A DNA stretch of 40,184 nt from positions 1 to 40,184 of the forward strand of contig CALRFU010000009.1 of the NCBI GenBank assembly GCA_943356775.1, in the 5' to 3' direction. Positions 24,554 through 32,424 of the stretch are shown in pieces (within the stretch, counting starts at the first letter, position 1; the number at the start of each line of letters is the position of its first letter). Source of the stretch: Candidatus Nomurabacteria bacterium. Its GTDB lineage: Bacteria > Patescibacteriota > Minisyncoccia > Phycocordibacterales > UBA2100. Below the pieces are notes generated by a model, which was given only the letters and a program-made list of their open reading frames with translations, made no database searches and was not told where the DNA came from. The position numbers and the translations under genes are program-made.

Positions 24554-25246
24554 ATGGTTGATACAGGCATAACCTCCTCGTTCATACCGCGTGACACGTC
24601 GGTCTCTCCGAATGCATCCCGGCGCGGAGGGGGGCTCAACGATTTACTCGTCTTGTGCTCAATCGTGCTCTTCGTCGCATCCGCTGCGCTTGCGGCCGGC
24701 GTCTTTTTGTACGGCCAATATCTTGCGACCGAGAACACCGCTAAACTCGCTCAGCTCGAACGTGCGCAAGCAGGATTCCAGCCCGCCCTCATACAACAGC
24801 TCACCCGCCTCGACGACCGTATGCATGCGGCCGAGCGTGTCCTCTCTGCGCACATCGCGCCATCACTCTTTTTCCAGGCCCTTGAACAAGCGACACTGCA
24901 AACGGTATCTTTCCAGTCTTTGGATTTTCAGGTCACCGATAATCAGAATCTGACGGTCAAACTGGTTGGGGTTGCGGAGAGTGTGAACTCAATCGCGCTT
25001 CAGGCCGATCTTTTCAGTAAGAACGGAGTCATAACGAGTCCCATCTTTTCTAATATTGCTCGGCAAATAGACGGAGTGCACTTTAATCTTTCTGCGGTCG
25101 TGAATCCTTCGGCTATAAACTATGCGGGGCGGAATGCTTCTGCGGCGGCAGTACAGGAAGTCGTCACTCCTCCGGCGGACGTCTCTCCATTCCAAAGTCT
25201 CCCGCAAGGTACGACATCGTCGTCAACTCAGCCCGCAAACCAATAA
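24554..25246 (+). CDS. pilN: PilN-like pilus alignment protein
   Basis: A 230-residue bitopic membrane protein: a short cytoplasmic N-terminus, a transmembrane helix at about 31-54, then a coiled coil and an alpha/beta domain. In PilN the N-terminus carries an INLLP-like motif that binds PilM; here only SSFIPRDTSV stands in the equivalent place. Assignment rests on position between pilM and pilO and on topology. The tail is Ser/Thr/Pro/Gln-rich and probably disordered. Confidence 0.75.
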   Translation: MVDTGITSSFIPRDTSVSPNASRRGGGLNDLLVLCSIVLFVASAALAAGVFLYGQYLATENTAKLAQLERAQAGFQPALIQQLTRLDDRMHAAERVLSAHIAPSLFFQALEQATLQTVSFQSLDFQVTDNQNLTVKLVGVAESVNSIALQADLFSKNGVITSPIFSNIARQIDGVHFNLSAVVNPSAINYAGRNASAAAVQEVVTPPADVSPFQSLPQGTTSSSTQPANQ

Positions 25247-25247
25247 T

Positions 25248-25880
25248 ATGAAACTCGTCATCGCAATCGTCGGAGTAGTGCTCGCAGGAGGCGTATTCTT
25301 CTGGTACACAAAGCCCACGTACGACAGTTCTCAGGCACTCCGCGCGGATATTGCGCAAAATGATGCGGCTCTCGACAAGGCGGCGGAATTGCAAAAGCTG
25401 CGGCAGACATTACTTTCGCGTTTCAATACGTTCAATACGGCGGATCTCGACCGTCTGCAGAAATTGCTGCCTGATCATGTAGACAACGTACGTCTCATTC
25501 TTGATTTGGATAAGCTTGCCGAGCGCCAAGGAATTGCCCTTCAAAATGTTGATGTTTCAAACGCACAAAAACAGACCGCCAAAAGTCAGACGGCGCTCGG
25601 CACTATCGGAGCCTCAAATCAAAAATACGATTCACTTACGCTGACATTCAGCACGGTCGCTACGTATGCTAGTTTCGTCGAATTCTTAGAGAACCTTGAA
25701 TCAAGCTTACGCATCGTAGATCTTGTCTCGCTCACCGTCGCTTCGGCCGGGGGTAGCGCGGCTGTCGTATCAAGTGCAACAAATGCGTTTCCGACTAATG
25801 CAACGAATTCCGGTACTCCCAGATCATCCGAGCCGTTTTATACTTACAACATGACTCTTCGAACGTATTGGCTCAAATAA
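25248..25880 (+). CDS. pilO: PilO-like pilus alignment protein
   Basis: A 210-residue bitopic membrane protein: an N-terminal helix (LVIAIVGVVLAGGVFFWY), a coiled coil (ALRADIAQNDAALDKAAELQ), then a ferredoxin-like region (LLPDHVDNVRLILDLDKLAE; LTLTFSTVATYASFVEFLENLE). The start Met is set at 25248, directly after the PilN stop, although the frame is open from 25122. With PilN it should form the inner-membrane alignment complex. Confidence 0.8.
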   Translation: MKLVIAIVGVVLAGGVFFWYTKPTYDSSQALRADIAQNDAALDKAAELQKLRQTLLSRFNTFNTADLDRLQKLLPDHVDNVRLILDLDKLAERQGIALQNVDVSNAQKQTAKSQTALGTIGASNQKYDSLTLTFSTVATYASFVEFLENLESSLRIVDLVSLTVASAGGSAAVVSSATNAFPTNATNSGTPRSSEPFYTYNMTLRTYWLK

Positions 25881-25881
25881 T

Positions 25882-26223
25882 ATGCAAGCACTTCTTCAGC
25901 ACAAGCTTCTTCTCGCTTTCTCAGGCCTTATTGTTGCCGGTCTTGTTTGGTACGGTTTGTCATCGCCATCGGTAGTGCCCAACCTGAGCACGACACCGGA
26001 TATAGAGGGGAGCGCCAAGGCCGACCCGGGAATCGTTGCGACACTGCTCACGCTGCGCGCGGTCAAACTCGACGGCGCAATATTTTCGGGCACCGAATTC
26101 GGGCGATTGAAAGATTTCTCGACGGAAATAGTGTCCGAGCCTGTCGGTCGTACAAACCCTTTTGCGCCGCTTTATTCTCCAAACAGCAGCACTACCCAAA
26201 CTCCGGTACCCGCAAACCGCTAA
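25882..26223 (+). CDS. Small bitopic pilus-operon protein (PilP-like position)
   Basis: A 113-residue protein with an N-terminal transmembrane helix (LLLAFSGLIVAGLVWYGL) and an extracellular part ending in the phrase VGRTNPFAPL, which recalls the N-terminal R-NPF motif of PilP/GspC-like proteins. The beta domain that contacts a secretin in PilP is absent, which fits the lack of a secretin gene. It starts 1 nt after the PilO stop. Confidence 0.6.
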   Translation: MQALLQHKLLLAFSGLIVAGLVWYGLSSPSVVPNLSTTPDIEGSAKADPGIVATLLTLRAVKLDGAIFSGTEFGRLKDFSTEIVSEPVGRTNPFAPLYSPNSSTTQTPVPANR

Positions 26224-26229
26224 CGTTAT

Positions 26230-27966
26230 ATGCCGGGAGAGGGAACCACATCGGCATCTGCGAGCACCGCCCAGCCGGTCGGTGATGTGCCAGTGCGCTC
26301 GATCGGTGACACAAAGGTAGCGTACGAAGTTCTCAAGTACATTCCCGAGGAATCCGCGTCTCATTACGGCTTGGTACCCCTGGGCGTCGTTGAAGGCGTT
26401 CTTGAGGTCGGTATGGTGGACCCCGATGACATGGAGGGTATTGACGCTCTGAATTTCATCGCACGCGCGACCGGGATGCCGTTCAAAATATTTAAGATAG
26501 TTCGTGAGGATTTCGACCGGGTGTTGGGCATGTACCGTGGGCTTGGAGGCGAAGTCGAACGCGCGGTATCCGATCTGGAGAAAGAGCGCGCGCCTGATAA
26601 GATGAAGTCCGCTGAGCATGAAACCTCCTCATTAGATATTGAAGACCCGTCAATCGGACGGGGCCCCGGAGAGGGAATGGCGAAAATCCGGGAAGATGCT
26701 CCGACTATCAAAATAGTCTCGACCATCCTGCGATACGCGGTGGACGGTAAAGCTTCCGACGTACACATTGAGCCGCAACCTTCCGGAGTGCGTGTGCGGT
26801 ACCGTGTCGACGGGGAGCTCCACACGAGCGTGATACTACCTCTCTCTACCCATCGTGCGCTTGTCGCCCGGGTGAAGGTTCTCGCCTCAATGAGGCTCGA
26901 CGAAATGCGTAAGCCGCAAGACGGCCGTTTTTCCGCATCAATTGATAAGCGTCAGATCGACTTCCGCGTTTCTACATTTCCTTCGTATAACGGCGAGAAG
27001 GTGGTCATCCGTATTCTCGATCGCGAGCAAGGATACATTCCTCTCGACCAGATCGGTCTTACGCCGCGCAATCTCGAGTTGATACGTAAAGCCGTGACCG
27101 CTTCGCACGGACTCGTCTTGATATCAGGTCCCACAGGCTCAGGAAAATCGACAACACTCTACTCGATGCTCAACGAGGTTGATCGTGAGCACAAAAACGT
27201 ACTTTCTCTCGAAGATCCTATCGAGTATTACGTCGAGGGAGTCATCCAATCGCAGATGCGTCCCGAGATAGGGTATACCTTCGCCAACGGGTTGCGCACT
27301 ACCTTGCGCCAAGATCCGGATGTCATCATGCTCGGCGAAATCCGTGACGGAGAAACCGCGAAGCTTGCCATCCAGGCGGCTCTTACGGGACACCTCGTTC
27401 TGTCTACAATCCATACCAATGACGCCGTCGGCACCATTCCGCGCCTTATCGACATGGGCGTCGACCCCTACCTCATTCCTCCGGTCCTTATTGTCTCAAT
27501 TGCTCAGCGTCTGGTGCGGACCTTTTGCCCGGATGCCGCAGGCGAGACTCCGCTGAGCGCATCGCAGCGCAAAAGCATCGAGAAACAGCTCGAATCCCTC
27601 CCGGAGAAGTACCGCTTCAAGGTTCCCGACATGGTGTATGAGCCGGTGCGCACCTCCACGTGCCCGACAGGCTTGCGCGGACGTATGGCGGTATTCGAGG
27701 TTTTGGAAATGTCTCCTGCGATTGAAAAGATTGTCCTCGATGACCCCGTAGACTCAAGAGTCTGGGCGGCCGCGCGAGCCGAAGGCATGCTCACGATGCA
27801 GGAGGATGCTATGATGAAAGCGTTTGATAAACACATCCCGTTTTCTGAGGTGAATAGTTTGAGCACGCTCTTACTTTCGGGGGATCAGGAGAAGGATGTG
27901 GTCACGCCGCCTTCAAGCCCCGAAGGCTCGCTCGAAGGGGCAGCACCTGAGACCTCATCCCTATGA
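26230..27966 (+). CDS. pilB: Type IV pilus assembly ATPase PilB (GspE/PulE family)
   Basis: A 578-residue hexameric motor that powers pilus extension. A divergent N-terminal MshE-like domain is followed by an Asp/Glu-rich linker. The ATPase core has KASDVHIEPQ, RVDGEL, Walker A GPTGSGKST, the Asp box LSLEDPIEYY, Walker B VIMLGEIRDGETA and the His box HLVLSTIHTND. Near the C-terminus the usual four-cysteine zinc site is reduced to two cysteines (TFCPDAAGE and STCPTGLRGR). The TGA stop overlaps the ATG of the next gene, so the two are translationally coupled. Confidence 0.94.
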   Translation: MPGEGTTSASASTAQPVGDVPVRSIGDTKVAYEVLKYIPEESASHYGLVPLGVVEGVLEVGMVDPDDMEGIDALNFIARATGMPFKIFKIVREDFDRVLGMYRGLGGEVERAVSDLEKERAPDKMKSAEHETSSLDIEDPSIGRGPGEGMAKIREDAPTIKIVSTILRYAVDGKASDVHIEPQPSGVRVRYRVDGELHTSVILPLSTHRALVARVKVLASMRLDEMRKPQDGRFSASIDKRQIDFRVSTFPSYNGEKVVIRILDREQGYIPLDQIGLTPRNLELIRKAVTASHGLVLISGPTGSGKSTTLYSMLNEVDREHKNVLSLEDPIEYYVEGVIQSQMRPEIGYTFANGLRTTLRQDPDVIMLGEIRDGETAKLAIQAALTGHLVLSTIHTNDAVGTIPRLIDMGVDPYLIPPVLIVSIAQRLVRTFCPDAAGETPLSASQRKSIEKQLESLPEKYRFKVPDMVYEPVRTSTCPTGLRGRMAVFEVLEMSPAIEKIVLDDPVDSRVWAAARAEGMLTMQEDAMMKAFDKHIPFSEVNSLSTLLLSGDQEKDVVTPPSSPEGSLEGAAPETSSL

Positions 27967-28364
27967 CCGATACACCGACAAAAAAAGCTTCCATTCTTCT
28001 CCTTGACGACGACAATTTTCTTTTGGGTATGTACGGGATGAAGTTTTCTCAAAACGGGTATGCCGTCGAGTCATTTCTCTCGGCGAACCAAGCGTTGGGA
28101 GCCTTGCGTGGAGGACTCAATATTGACGTCATTCTCTTCGATATCATGATGCCCGAACTCGACGGATTCTCGTTCCTGAAAGCACTTTATGATGAGCGCC
28201 TTGGAGAAGGATCGCTCAAGATTGCACTCACGAATCAGAGCGACGAATCAGAAAAAGCAAAAGCAGCAGAATTAGGTGCCTCATGCTATATCATCAAGGC
28301 GAGCATGATTCCATCGGAAGTTGTCAACACGGTGAATGAAGAACTCGCAAAGCATCGAGCGTAG
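27963..28364 (+). CDS. Receiver-domain protein inside the pilus operon
   Basis: A 133-residue CheY/PilG-like receiver with no output domain. Acidic pocket D15-D16 in LLLDDDNF, phosphoacceptor D60 in ILFDIMMPELDGF, T90 in ALTNQSD, K112 in YIIKAS. The ATG overlaps the pilB stop (ATGA), and pilT starts 25 nt after its end, placing it between the two opposing motors. This suggests that it tunes extension or retraction, but the cognate kinase is not identified. Confidence 0.9.
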   Translation: MTDTPTKKASILLLDDDNFLLGMYGMKFSQNGYAVESFLSANQALGALRGGLNIDVILFDIMMPELDGFSFLKALYDERLGEGSLKIALTNQSDESEKAKAAELGASCYIIKASMIPSEVVNTVNEELAKHRA

Positions 28365-28389
28365 AACTGGTATCATTTCTTTATACCGT

Positions 28390-29454
28390 ATGAACGATTA
28401 TCCAACTCTCTTGAAAAAATATTTCAACGTCCTTGTGCATGAGGGGGGTTCTGATTTGCACTTATCTACGGGGGCGCATCCGACCATTCGCGTCTCGGGG
28501 GAGCTCTCGCCGATGCTCAAAGAACCCGTCCTGACTCCCGAGGACACGCGTGGCCTCCTGCAGGCTCTGGTCTCTCCCGAACTCGAAGCCAAATTCAAAG
28601 AGCGCCAGGAATTGGATTTTGCGTACGAGAGTACAGAGAAGTATCGTTTCCGGGGAAACGCCTTCATACAACGCGGTGCGGTAGGTATCGTCCTCCGGCT
28701 CATCCCGAGGCAGATACAAAGTATCAAGGACCTGAATCTCCCCGATATACTCACTTCGTTCGCGCGAAAGGAGCAGGGATTTTTCCTGGTTGTCGGTCCT
28801 GTGGGGCAGGGGAAAACGACGACTCTCGCGTCTCTCATTGAGCTCATCAACAGCGAGCGGATGGAGCACATCATAACGATTGAGGATCCTATCGAGTACA
28901 TATTCGAACCAAAACAATCGCTCATTGACCAGCGCGAGGTCGGCATTGATACAAAAGATTTCGCTTCAGCGCTTCTCTCGGCCTTTCGCGAGGATGTCGA
29001 TGTTATTTTGGTGGGTGAGATGCGGGGCCCTGAGACCATGGCGGCGGCGGTCACTGCTGCGGAGACCGGGCACCTCGTTCTCTCGACTCTGCATACCAAC
29101 AATGCGGCGCAGACCATTGACCGTATTATTGATACCTTTCCGCCGGGTCAGCAGGACCAGATACGTTTGCAGCTCGCGGCAAGCCTCGCTGGTATTTTCT
29201 CTCAACGGCTCATTCCGCGCATCTCCGGCGGTCGCATCCCATGTTATGAGCTTCTCATCAATAATAAAGCGGTCGCGAATCTCATACGCGAGAAACGTTC
29301 TCACGAAATAAACACCGTGATAGAGACCGGATCGACCGAAGGGATGATAGATATGAATCGTTGCCTCGCCGAGCTTGTAGCACGAGGAGAGATTACTCCT
29401 GAGAGCGCCTACCAACACTCCCTCAATCCAAACGTCCTCCAGAAACTTCTCTAA
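28390..29454 (+). CDS. pilT: Pilus retraction ATPase PilT
   Basis: A 354-residue twitching ATPase. It has an N-terminal PAS-like fold (GGSDLHLSTGAHPTIRVSGEL, i.e. GSDLHLS...PTIRVSGEL), Walker A GPVGQGKTTT, the Asp box TIEDPIEYIF, Walker B DVILVGEMRGPETM and the His box TGHLVLSTLHTNNAAQTIDR. The C-terminal RIPCYELLINNKAVANLIRE is typical of PilT/PilU. The start at 28390 gives the usual N-terminus. TATCAT at 28371-28376 could be a -10 box. Confidence 0.94.
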   Translation: MNDYPTLLKKYFNVLVHEGGSDLHLSTGAHPTIRVSGELSPMLKEPVLTPEDTRGLLQALVSPELEAKFKERQELDFAYESTEKYRFRGNAFIQRGAVGIVLRLIPRQIQSIKDLNLPDILTSFARKEQGFFLVVGPVGQGKTTTLASLIELINSERMEHIITIEDPIEYIFEPKQSLIDQREVGIDTKDFASALLSAFREDVDVILVGEMRGPETMAAAVTAAETGHLVLSTLHTNNAAQTIDRIIDTFPPGQQDQIRLQLAASLAGIFSQRLIPRISGGRIPCYELLINNKAVANLIREKRSHEINTVIETGSTEGMIDMNRCLAELVARGEITPESAYQHSLNPNVLQKLL

Positions 29455-29457
29455 GGT

Positions 29458-30666
29458 ATGGCTATCTTTACCTACACTGCCCTCGATGCGGAAGGCAATG
29501 AGCGGCAAGGCAGCATTGACGCCGTCAATATGGACATCGCGATTGCGGCATTGCAGCGACGGGGTCTTGTAATATCCGGTATTGACCCCGCAGAAGGATC
29601 ATCTCTTTTCTCAAAACGCATCTCATTCTTCGACCGCGTGACGAATGCGGATGTTGTGATGCTCTCCCGCCAGATAACGACGCTCTTCGAGGCGCAGGTA
29701 TCGGCTCTCCGCGCGTTCCGGCTCCTTGCGGCGGAGGCACGAACGCCGGCTTTGGGAGAGAAGCTGACCGCCATCGGCAATGACCTCCAGAGTGGAAGCA
29801 GTATCTCGGCGGCTCTTGCGCGCCATCCGGAAGTCTTCTCATCTTTTTATGTGAACATGGTTCGTGCGGGCGAAGAATCGGGAAAACTCGATGAGACATT
29901 CGCATTTCTCGCCGAGTACTTGGACAGAAATTTTGAACTTACCCAGAAGGCGCGCAACGCCCTGGTCTATCCGGCGTTCATCATGCTTACGTTCGTGGTG
30001 GTCATGGTTCTTATGATGACGCTCGTTATCCCACAACTCTCGGGAATGCTTGCGGAAGTCGGGCAGGACATACCGCTCTACACAAAGATTGTCATAGGGA
30101 TGTCGGAATTTCTTACGCGCTATATTTTTCTTTTCCTCATACTGATTGTGGCGGGCGGTATATTTCTCTACCGATTCTCGGGCACTGCGCGCGGAAGGGA
30201 GTTATTATCCCGGGCGCGCCTCGAGATACCGGCCGTAGGCAATATTTATCGCAAGATATTTCTTTCGCGCATCGCGGACAACCTCTCAACGATGCTTCGC
30301 AGCGGTATTCAGGTGTTGCGCGGCCTTGAAATCACGGGACTCGTGGTGGGGGATGCCGTCTATGAGAAGGTGCTTGCCGACGCCGCCGTCGACGTCAAAG
30401 GCGGTATGCCTCTTTCCGAGGCCCTCCGTAAACATCCGGAAATCCCCGGTATCGTCGTGGCTATGATTAAGATTGGAGAAGAAACAGGAAATATGGGGAA
30501 AATACTCGAGACTATGGCGCGATTCTACCGGCGTGAAGTGAATAATGCCGTGGACACCCTCGTCGGGCTCATAGAACCTCTCATGATAGTAGTTTTGGCC
30601 CTTGGTGTGGCGATACTTCTCGCGTCGGTCCTCTTGCCTATCTACAATATTGCGTCGTCATTCTAG
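29458..30666 (+). CDS. pilC: Type IV pilus inner-membrane platform protein PilC
   Basis: A 402-residue GspF/PilC protein with two T2SSF domains. The first has MLSRQITTLFEAQVSALRAF and VRAGEESGKLDETF; the second has ADNLSTMLRSGIQVLRGLEI and MIKIGEETGNMGKIL. Hydrophobic helices lie at about 170-193, 217-240 and 373-397. It starts 3 nt after the pilT stop and couples the motors to pilin insertion and extraction. Confidence 0.95.
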   Translation: MAIFTYTALDAEGNERQGSIDAVNMDIAIAALQRRGLVISGIDPAEGSSLFSKRISFFDRVTNADVVMLSRQITTLFEAQVSALRAFRLLAAEARTPALGEKLTAIGNDLQSGSSISAALARHPEVFSSFYVNMVRAGEESGKLDETFAFLAEYLDRNFELTQKARNALVYPAFIMLTFVVVMVLMMTLVIPQLSGMLAEVGQDIPLYTKIVIGMSEFLTRYIFLFLILIVAGGIFLYRFSGTARGRELLSRARLEIPAVGNIYRKIFLSRIADNLSTMLRSGIQVLRGLEITGLVVGDAVYEKVLADAAVDVKGGMPLSEALRKHPEIPGIVVAMIKIGEETGNMGKILETMARFYRREVNNAVDTLVGLIEPLMIVVLALGVAILLASVLLPIYNIASSF

Positions 30667-30693
30667 GTCTTATTTGCTTGTTCTTACGGCGCC

Positions 30694-30777
30694 CGCACAT
30701 GCTTGTGCGTGCGTGATTCTCCTCGTATCTGCCTACGGCAGACACTCGGCCCCTTCGGGCTCCTCACGGAGGAATCA
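30694..30777 (+). repeat. 64-nt structured repeat, copy C, with leader stem-loop
   Basis: Leader hairpin CGCACA-TGCT-TGTGCG (30694-30709), then the 64-nt core at 30714-30777. Outer stem TGATTC/GAATCA; inner hairpins TGCC-TAC-GGCA, CCC-TTC-GGG and CTCC-TCAC-GGAG. It lies between pilC and the major pilin gene and is in opposite orientation to copy D on the other side of the pilin gene. Confidence 0.88.
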
Positions 30778-30785
30778 TATCCACA

Positions 30786-30821
30786 CCCCTCCTCTGCATG
30801 CGGGGCGGAGGGGTATACAAT
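30786..30821 (+). promoter_or_regulatory. Hairpin and -10 region upstream of the major pilin
   Basis: CCCCTCC (30786-30792) pairs with GGAGGGG (30807-30813). It is followed at once by TATACAAT (30814-30821), a good -10 region. The pilin ATG is at 30873, so the leader would be about 45 nt, much longer than elsewhere in the window. Confidence 0.5.
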
Positions 30822-30872
30822 GGTATTCATCCTCGTTAATAGGGTAATTTAGCAAGTAAACTTTACGATATT

Positions 30873-31370
30873 ATGAAGACATCTTATAAGAGGGGCTTTA
30901 CGTTGATTGAGCTCTTGGTGGTCATCGCCATTATCGGTATCCTTTCCTCGATAGTCCTTGCCTCTCTGAACAGCGCACGTAAAAAGGGCCGTGATGCGCG
31001 CCGTGTCAATGACATCAAGCAAATCCAACTTGCTCTCGAACTCTACTATGATGCTAACAGCAATTACCCGACGTCGGCACAATATGTAGCGAATCTCGTA
31101 AGTCAAGGTTTCATTTCGGCATTGCCGGTAGATCCTTTGAGCCTTGTGAGCTACGCATATGAGGCAATTGGAAGTGGTACAACCTGCTCGAGCTACCACG
31201 TGGGTGCCAAGCTCGAAACGACCGGTCATAGCGCACTGAGTGCGGACATCGACTACACCGCAGTCGCAGCCAGCCAATGCACCGGAGGTACATGGACGAC
31301 CAACGCTGACATCACCGCAGTTAACGGAGGTTTTGCGGGTACTGACCCCGTCTACGACGTCAGACCGTAA
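30873..31370 (+). CDS. Type IV pilin (probable major subunit)
   Basis: A 165-residue prepilin. Short basic leader MKTSYKRG, then the cleavage and methylation site FTLIELLVVIAIIGILSSIV with Gly at -1 and Glu at +5. The hydrophobic helix is followed by the ARKKGRDARRVNDIKQIQLALELYYDANSNYP segment (shortened: RRVNDIKQIQLALELYYD) typical of short bacterial and Patescibacterial pilins. Two cysteines in the C-terminal half (CSSYH, CTGG) may form a disulfide. It stands apart from the operon with its own promoter and is bracketed by inverted copies of a 64-nt repeat, the second starting 1 nt after its stop codon. Confidence 0.92.
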   Translation: MKTSYKRGFTLIELLVVIAIIGILSSIVLASLNSARKKGRDARRVNDIKQIQLALELYYDANSNYPTSAQYVANLVSQGFISALPVDPLSLVSYAYEAIGSGTTCSSYHVGAKLETTGHSALSADIDYTAVAASQCTGGTWTTNADITAVNGGFAGTDPVYDVRP

Positions 31371-31371
31371 G

Positions 31372-31457
31372 TGACACCGCCGCGAGGCGCCCGCAGGGGC
31401 CGAGTGTCTGCCGAAGGCAGATACGAGGAGTGTCATGCCGACACGAGTACGTGTCGG
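31372..31457 (-). repeat. 64-nt structured repeat, copy D, with leader stem-loop
   Basis: Read on the minus strand: leader hairpin CCGACACG-TACT-CGTGTCGG (31457-31438), then the 64-nt core (31435-31372). Outer stem TGACAC/GTGTCA; inner hairpins TGCC-TTC-GGCA, CCC-TGC-GGG and CGCC-TCGC-GGCG. It begins immediately after the pilin stop and is inverted relative to copy C. Confidence 0.88.
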
Positions 31458-31481
31458 CCAGGGCCGATAGGAGAAGGTTCA

Positions 31482-31505
31482 CACCGGAACGAGCACGTTC
31501 CGGTG
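31482..31505 (-). repeat. Extra stem-loop of the T(G/A)CT-loop type
   Basis: On the minus strand a perfect CACCGGAACG-TGCT-CGTTCCGGTG. It has the same closing CG pairs and loop as the leader hairpins of copies A and D but no 64-nt core beside it. Confidence 0.7.
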
Positions 31506-31522
31506 AGGGAACAAAAAACAAC

Positions 31523-31550
31523 ACGAAGCCCCGCAAACGCGGGGCTTCGT
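31523..31550. terminator. Strong 12-bp hairpin before pilD
   Basis: ACGAAGCCCCGC-AAAC-GCGGGGCTTCGT is a perfect stem. On the minus strand it is followed by a T-rich run (GTTGTTTTTTG). On the plus strand it ends the pilin transcript region just before the pilD -10 box. Confidence 0.65.
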
Positions 31551-31566
31551 ACGTTATACTTCGACA

Positions 31567-32424
31567 ATGATTCCATTCATCTTCGGAATCTTTGGCCTTA
31601 TCGTCGGGAGTTTTCTTAACGTCACTATTCTTCGGCACGGAGTACGTTCTCTTGGCGGTCGAAGCGGATGCATGAGTTGTGGAATACGGCTGAGATGGTA
31701 CGACATGATACCTGTCTTCTCGTGGCTCGTACTCGGGGGAAGGTGTCGAATGTGCCGGGGCCCTGTCTCCATTCAGTATCCGCTCGTGGAGGGTGCGACG
31801 GGTTTTCTCTTCGCCATACTTGGTTTCTCGGTGAGCCCGGCACTTCCCGGTCTACTCTGGTCCGGAGCCGCTCTCATAGTCCTGTACCTCTGCATTCTCG
31901 CCGTCCTCGTATGCATTGCCGCGTACGATATGTTGCATACGATAATTCCTGACGAATGGGCGTATGCGTTTGCGGCACTTGCATTTATTTCCCAATTTTT
32001 GCAACCGTTCCCGCTCGATTACGAATTGTTGTGGTTCTTTCTTGCGGGACCTATCGCTGCAACGCCGCTTTTCGCGCTCTGGCTCTTCTCCCGCGGTATG
32101 TGGATGGGGTTGGGAGACGCCAAACTTGCTCTCGGCATTGGATGGTTGCTCGGCCCTGTCCTCGGCCTGTTCGCGGTCTTCGGGGCGTTCATTATCGGTG
32201 CGATTGTATCGGTGTGCATACTGTTGCCCCTGCCACACATCATTCGGACGCTGTACACACTTGGGATAACTTCCCGCGAAAAGCCCGCCGGAGGGTTTAC
32301 AATGAAAAGCGAGATACCATTTGGGCCGTTTCTCATATGTAGCTGCATCATTATATGGTTCGCATCAATCTACGGAATAGACAGCCTTCGCGTCTTCGAG
32401 CTTTTACTTTGGTCGAGCTCGTAG
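31567..32424 (+). CDS. pilD: Prepilin peptidase/N-methyltransferase PilD
   Basis: A 285-residue polytopic membrane protease (A24 family) that cleaves and methylates prepilins. It retains both cysteine pairs of the cytoplasmic zinc site (GCMSCGIRLRWYDMIPV and GRCRMCRGPVS) and the two catalytic aspartates in AAYDMLHTIIPDE and GLGDAKLALG. About seven hydrophobic helices follow. TATACT (31555-31560) ends 6 nt before the ATG. Its 3' end overlaps the next gene by 70 nt, so the minor-pilin genes are probably co-transcribed. Confidence 0.95.
   Translation: MIPFIFGIFGLIVGSFLNVTILRHGVRSLGGRSGCMSCGIRLRWYDMIPVFSWLVLGGRCRMCRGPVSIQYPLVEGATGFLFAILGFSVSPALPGLLWSGAALIVLYLCILAVLVCIAAYDMLHTIIPDEWAYAFAALAFISQFLQPFPLDYELLWFFLAGPIAATPLFALWLFSRGMWMGLGDAKLALGIGWLLGPVLGLFAVFGAFIIGAIVSVCILLPLPHIIRTLYTLGITSREKPAGGFTMKSEIPFGPFLICSCIIIWFASIYGIDSLRVFELLLWSSS

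Noticed and set aside
25960-26619. Minus-strand frame of 219 codons
   Set aside because: Antisense to the PilP-like gene and pilB; no recognisable motif.
28398-29117. Minus-strand frame of 239 codons
   Set aside because: Antisense shadow of pilT.
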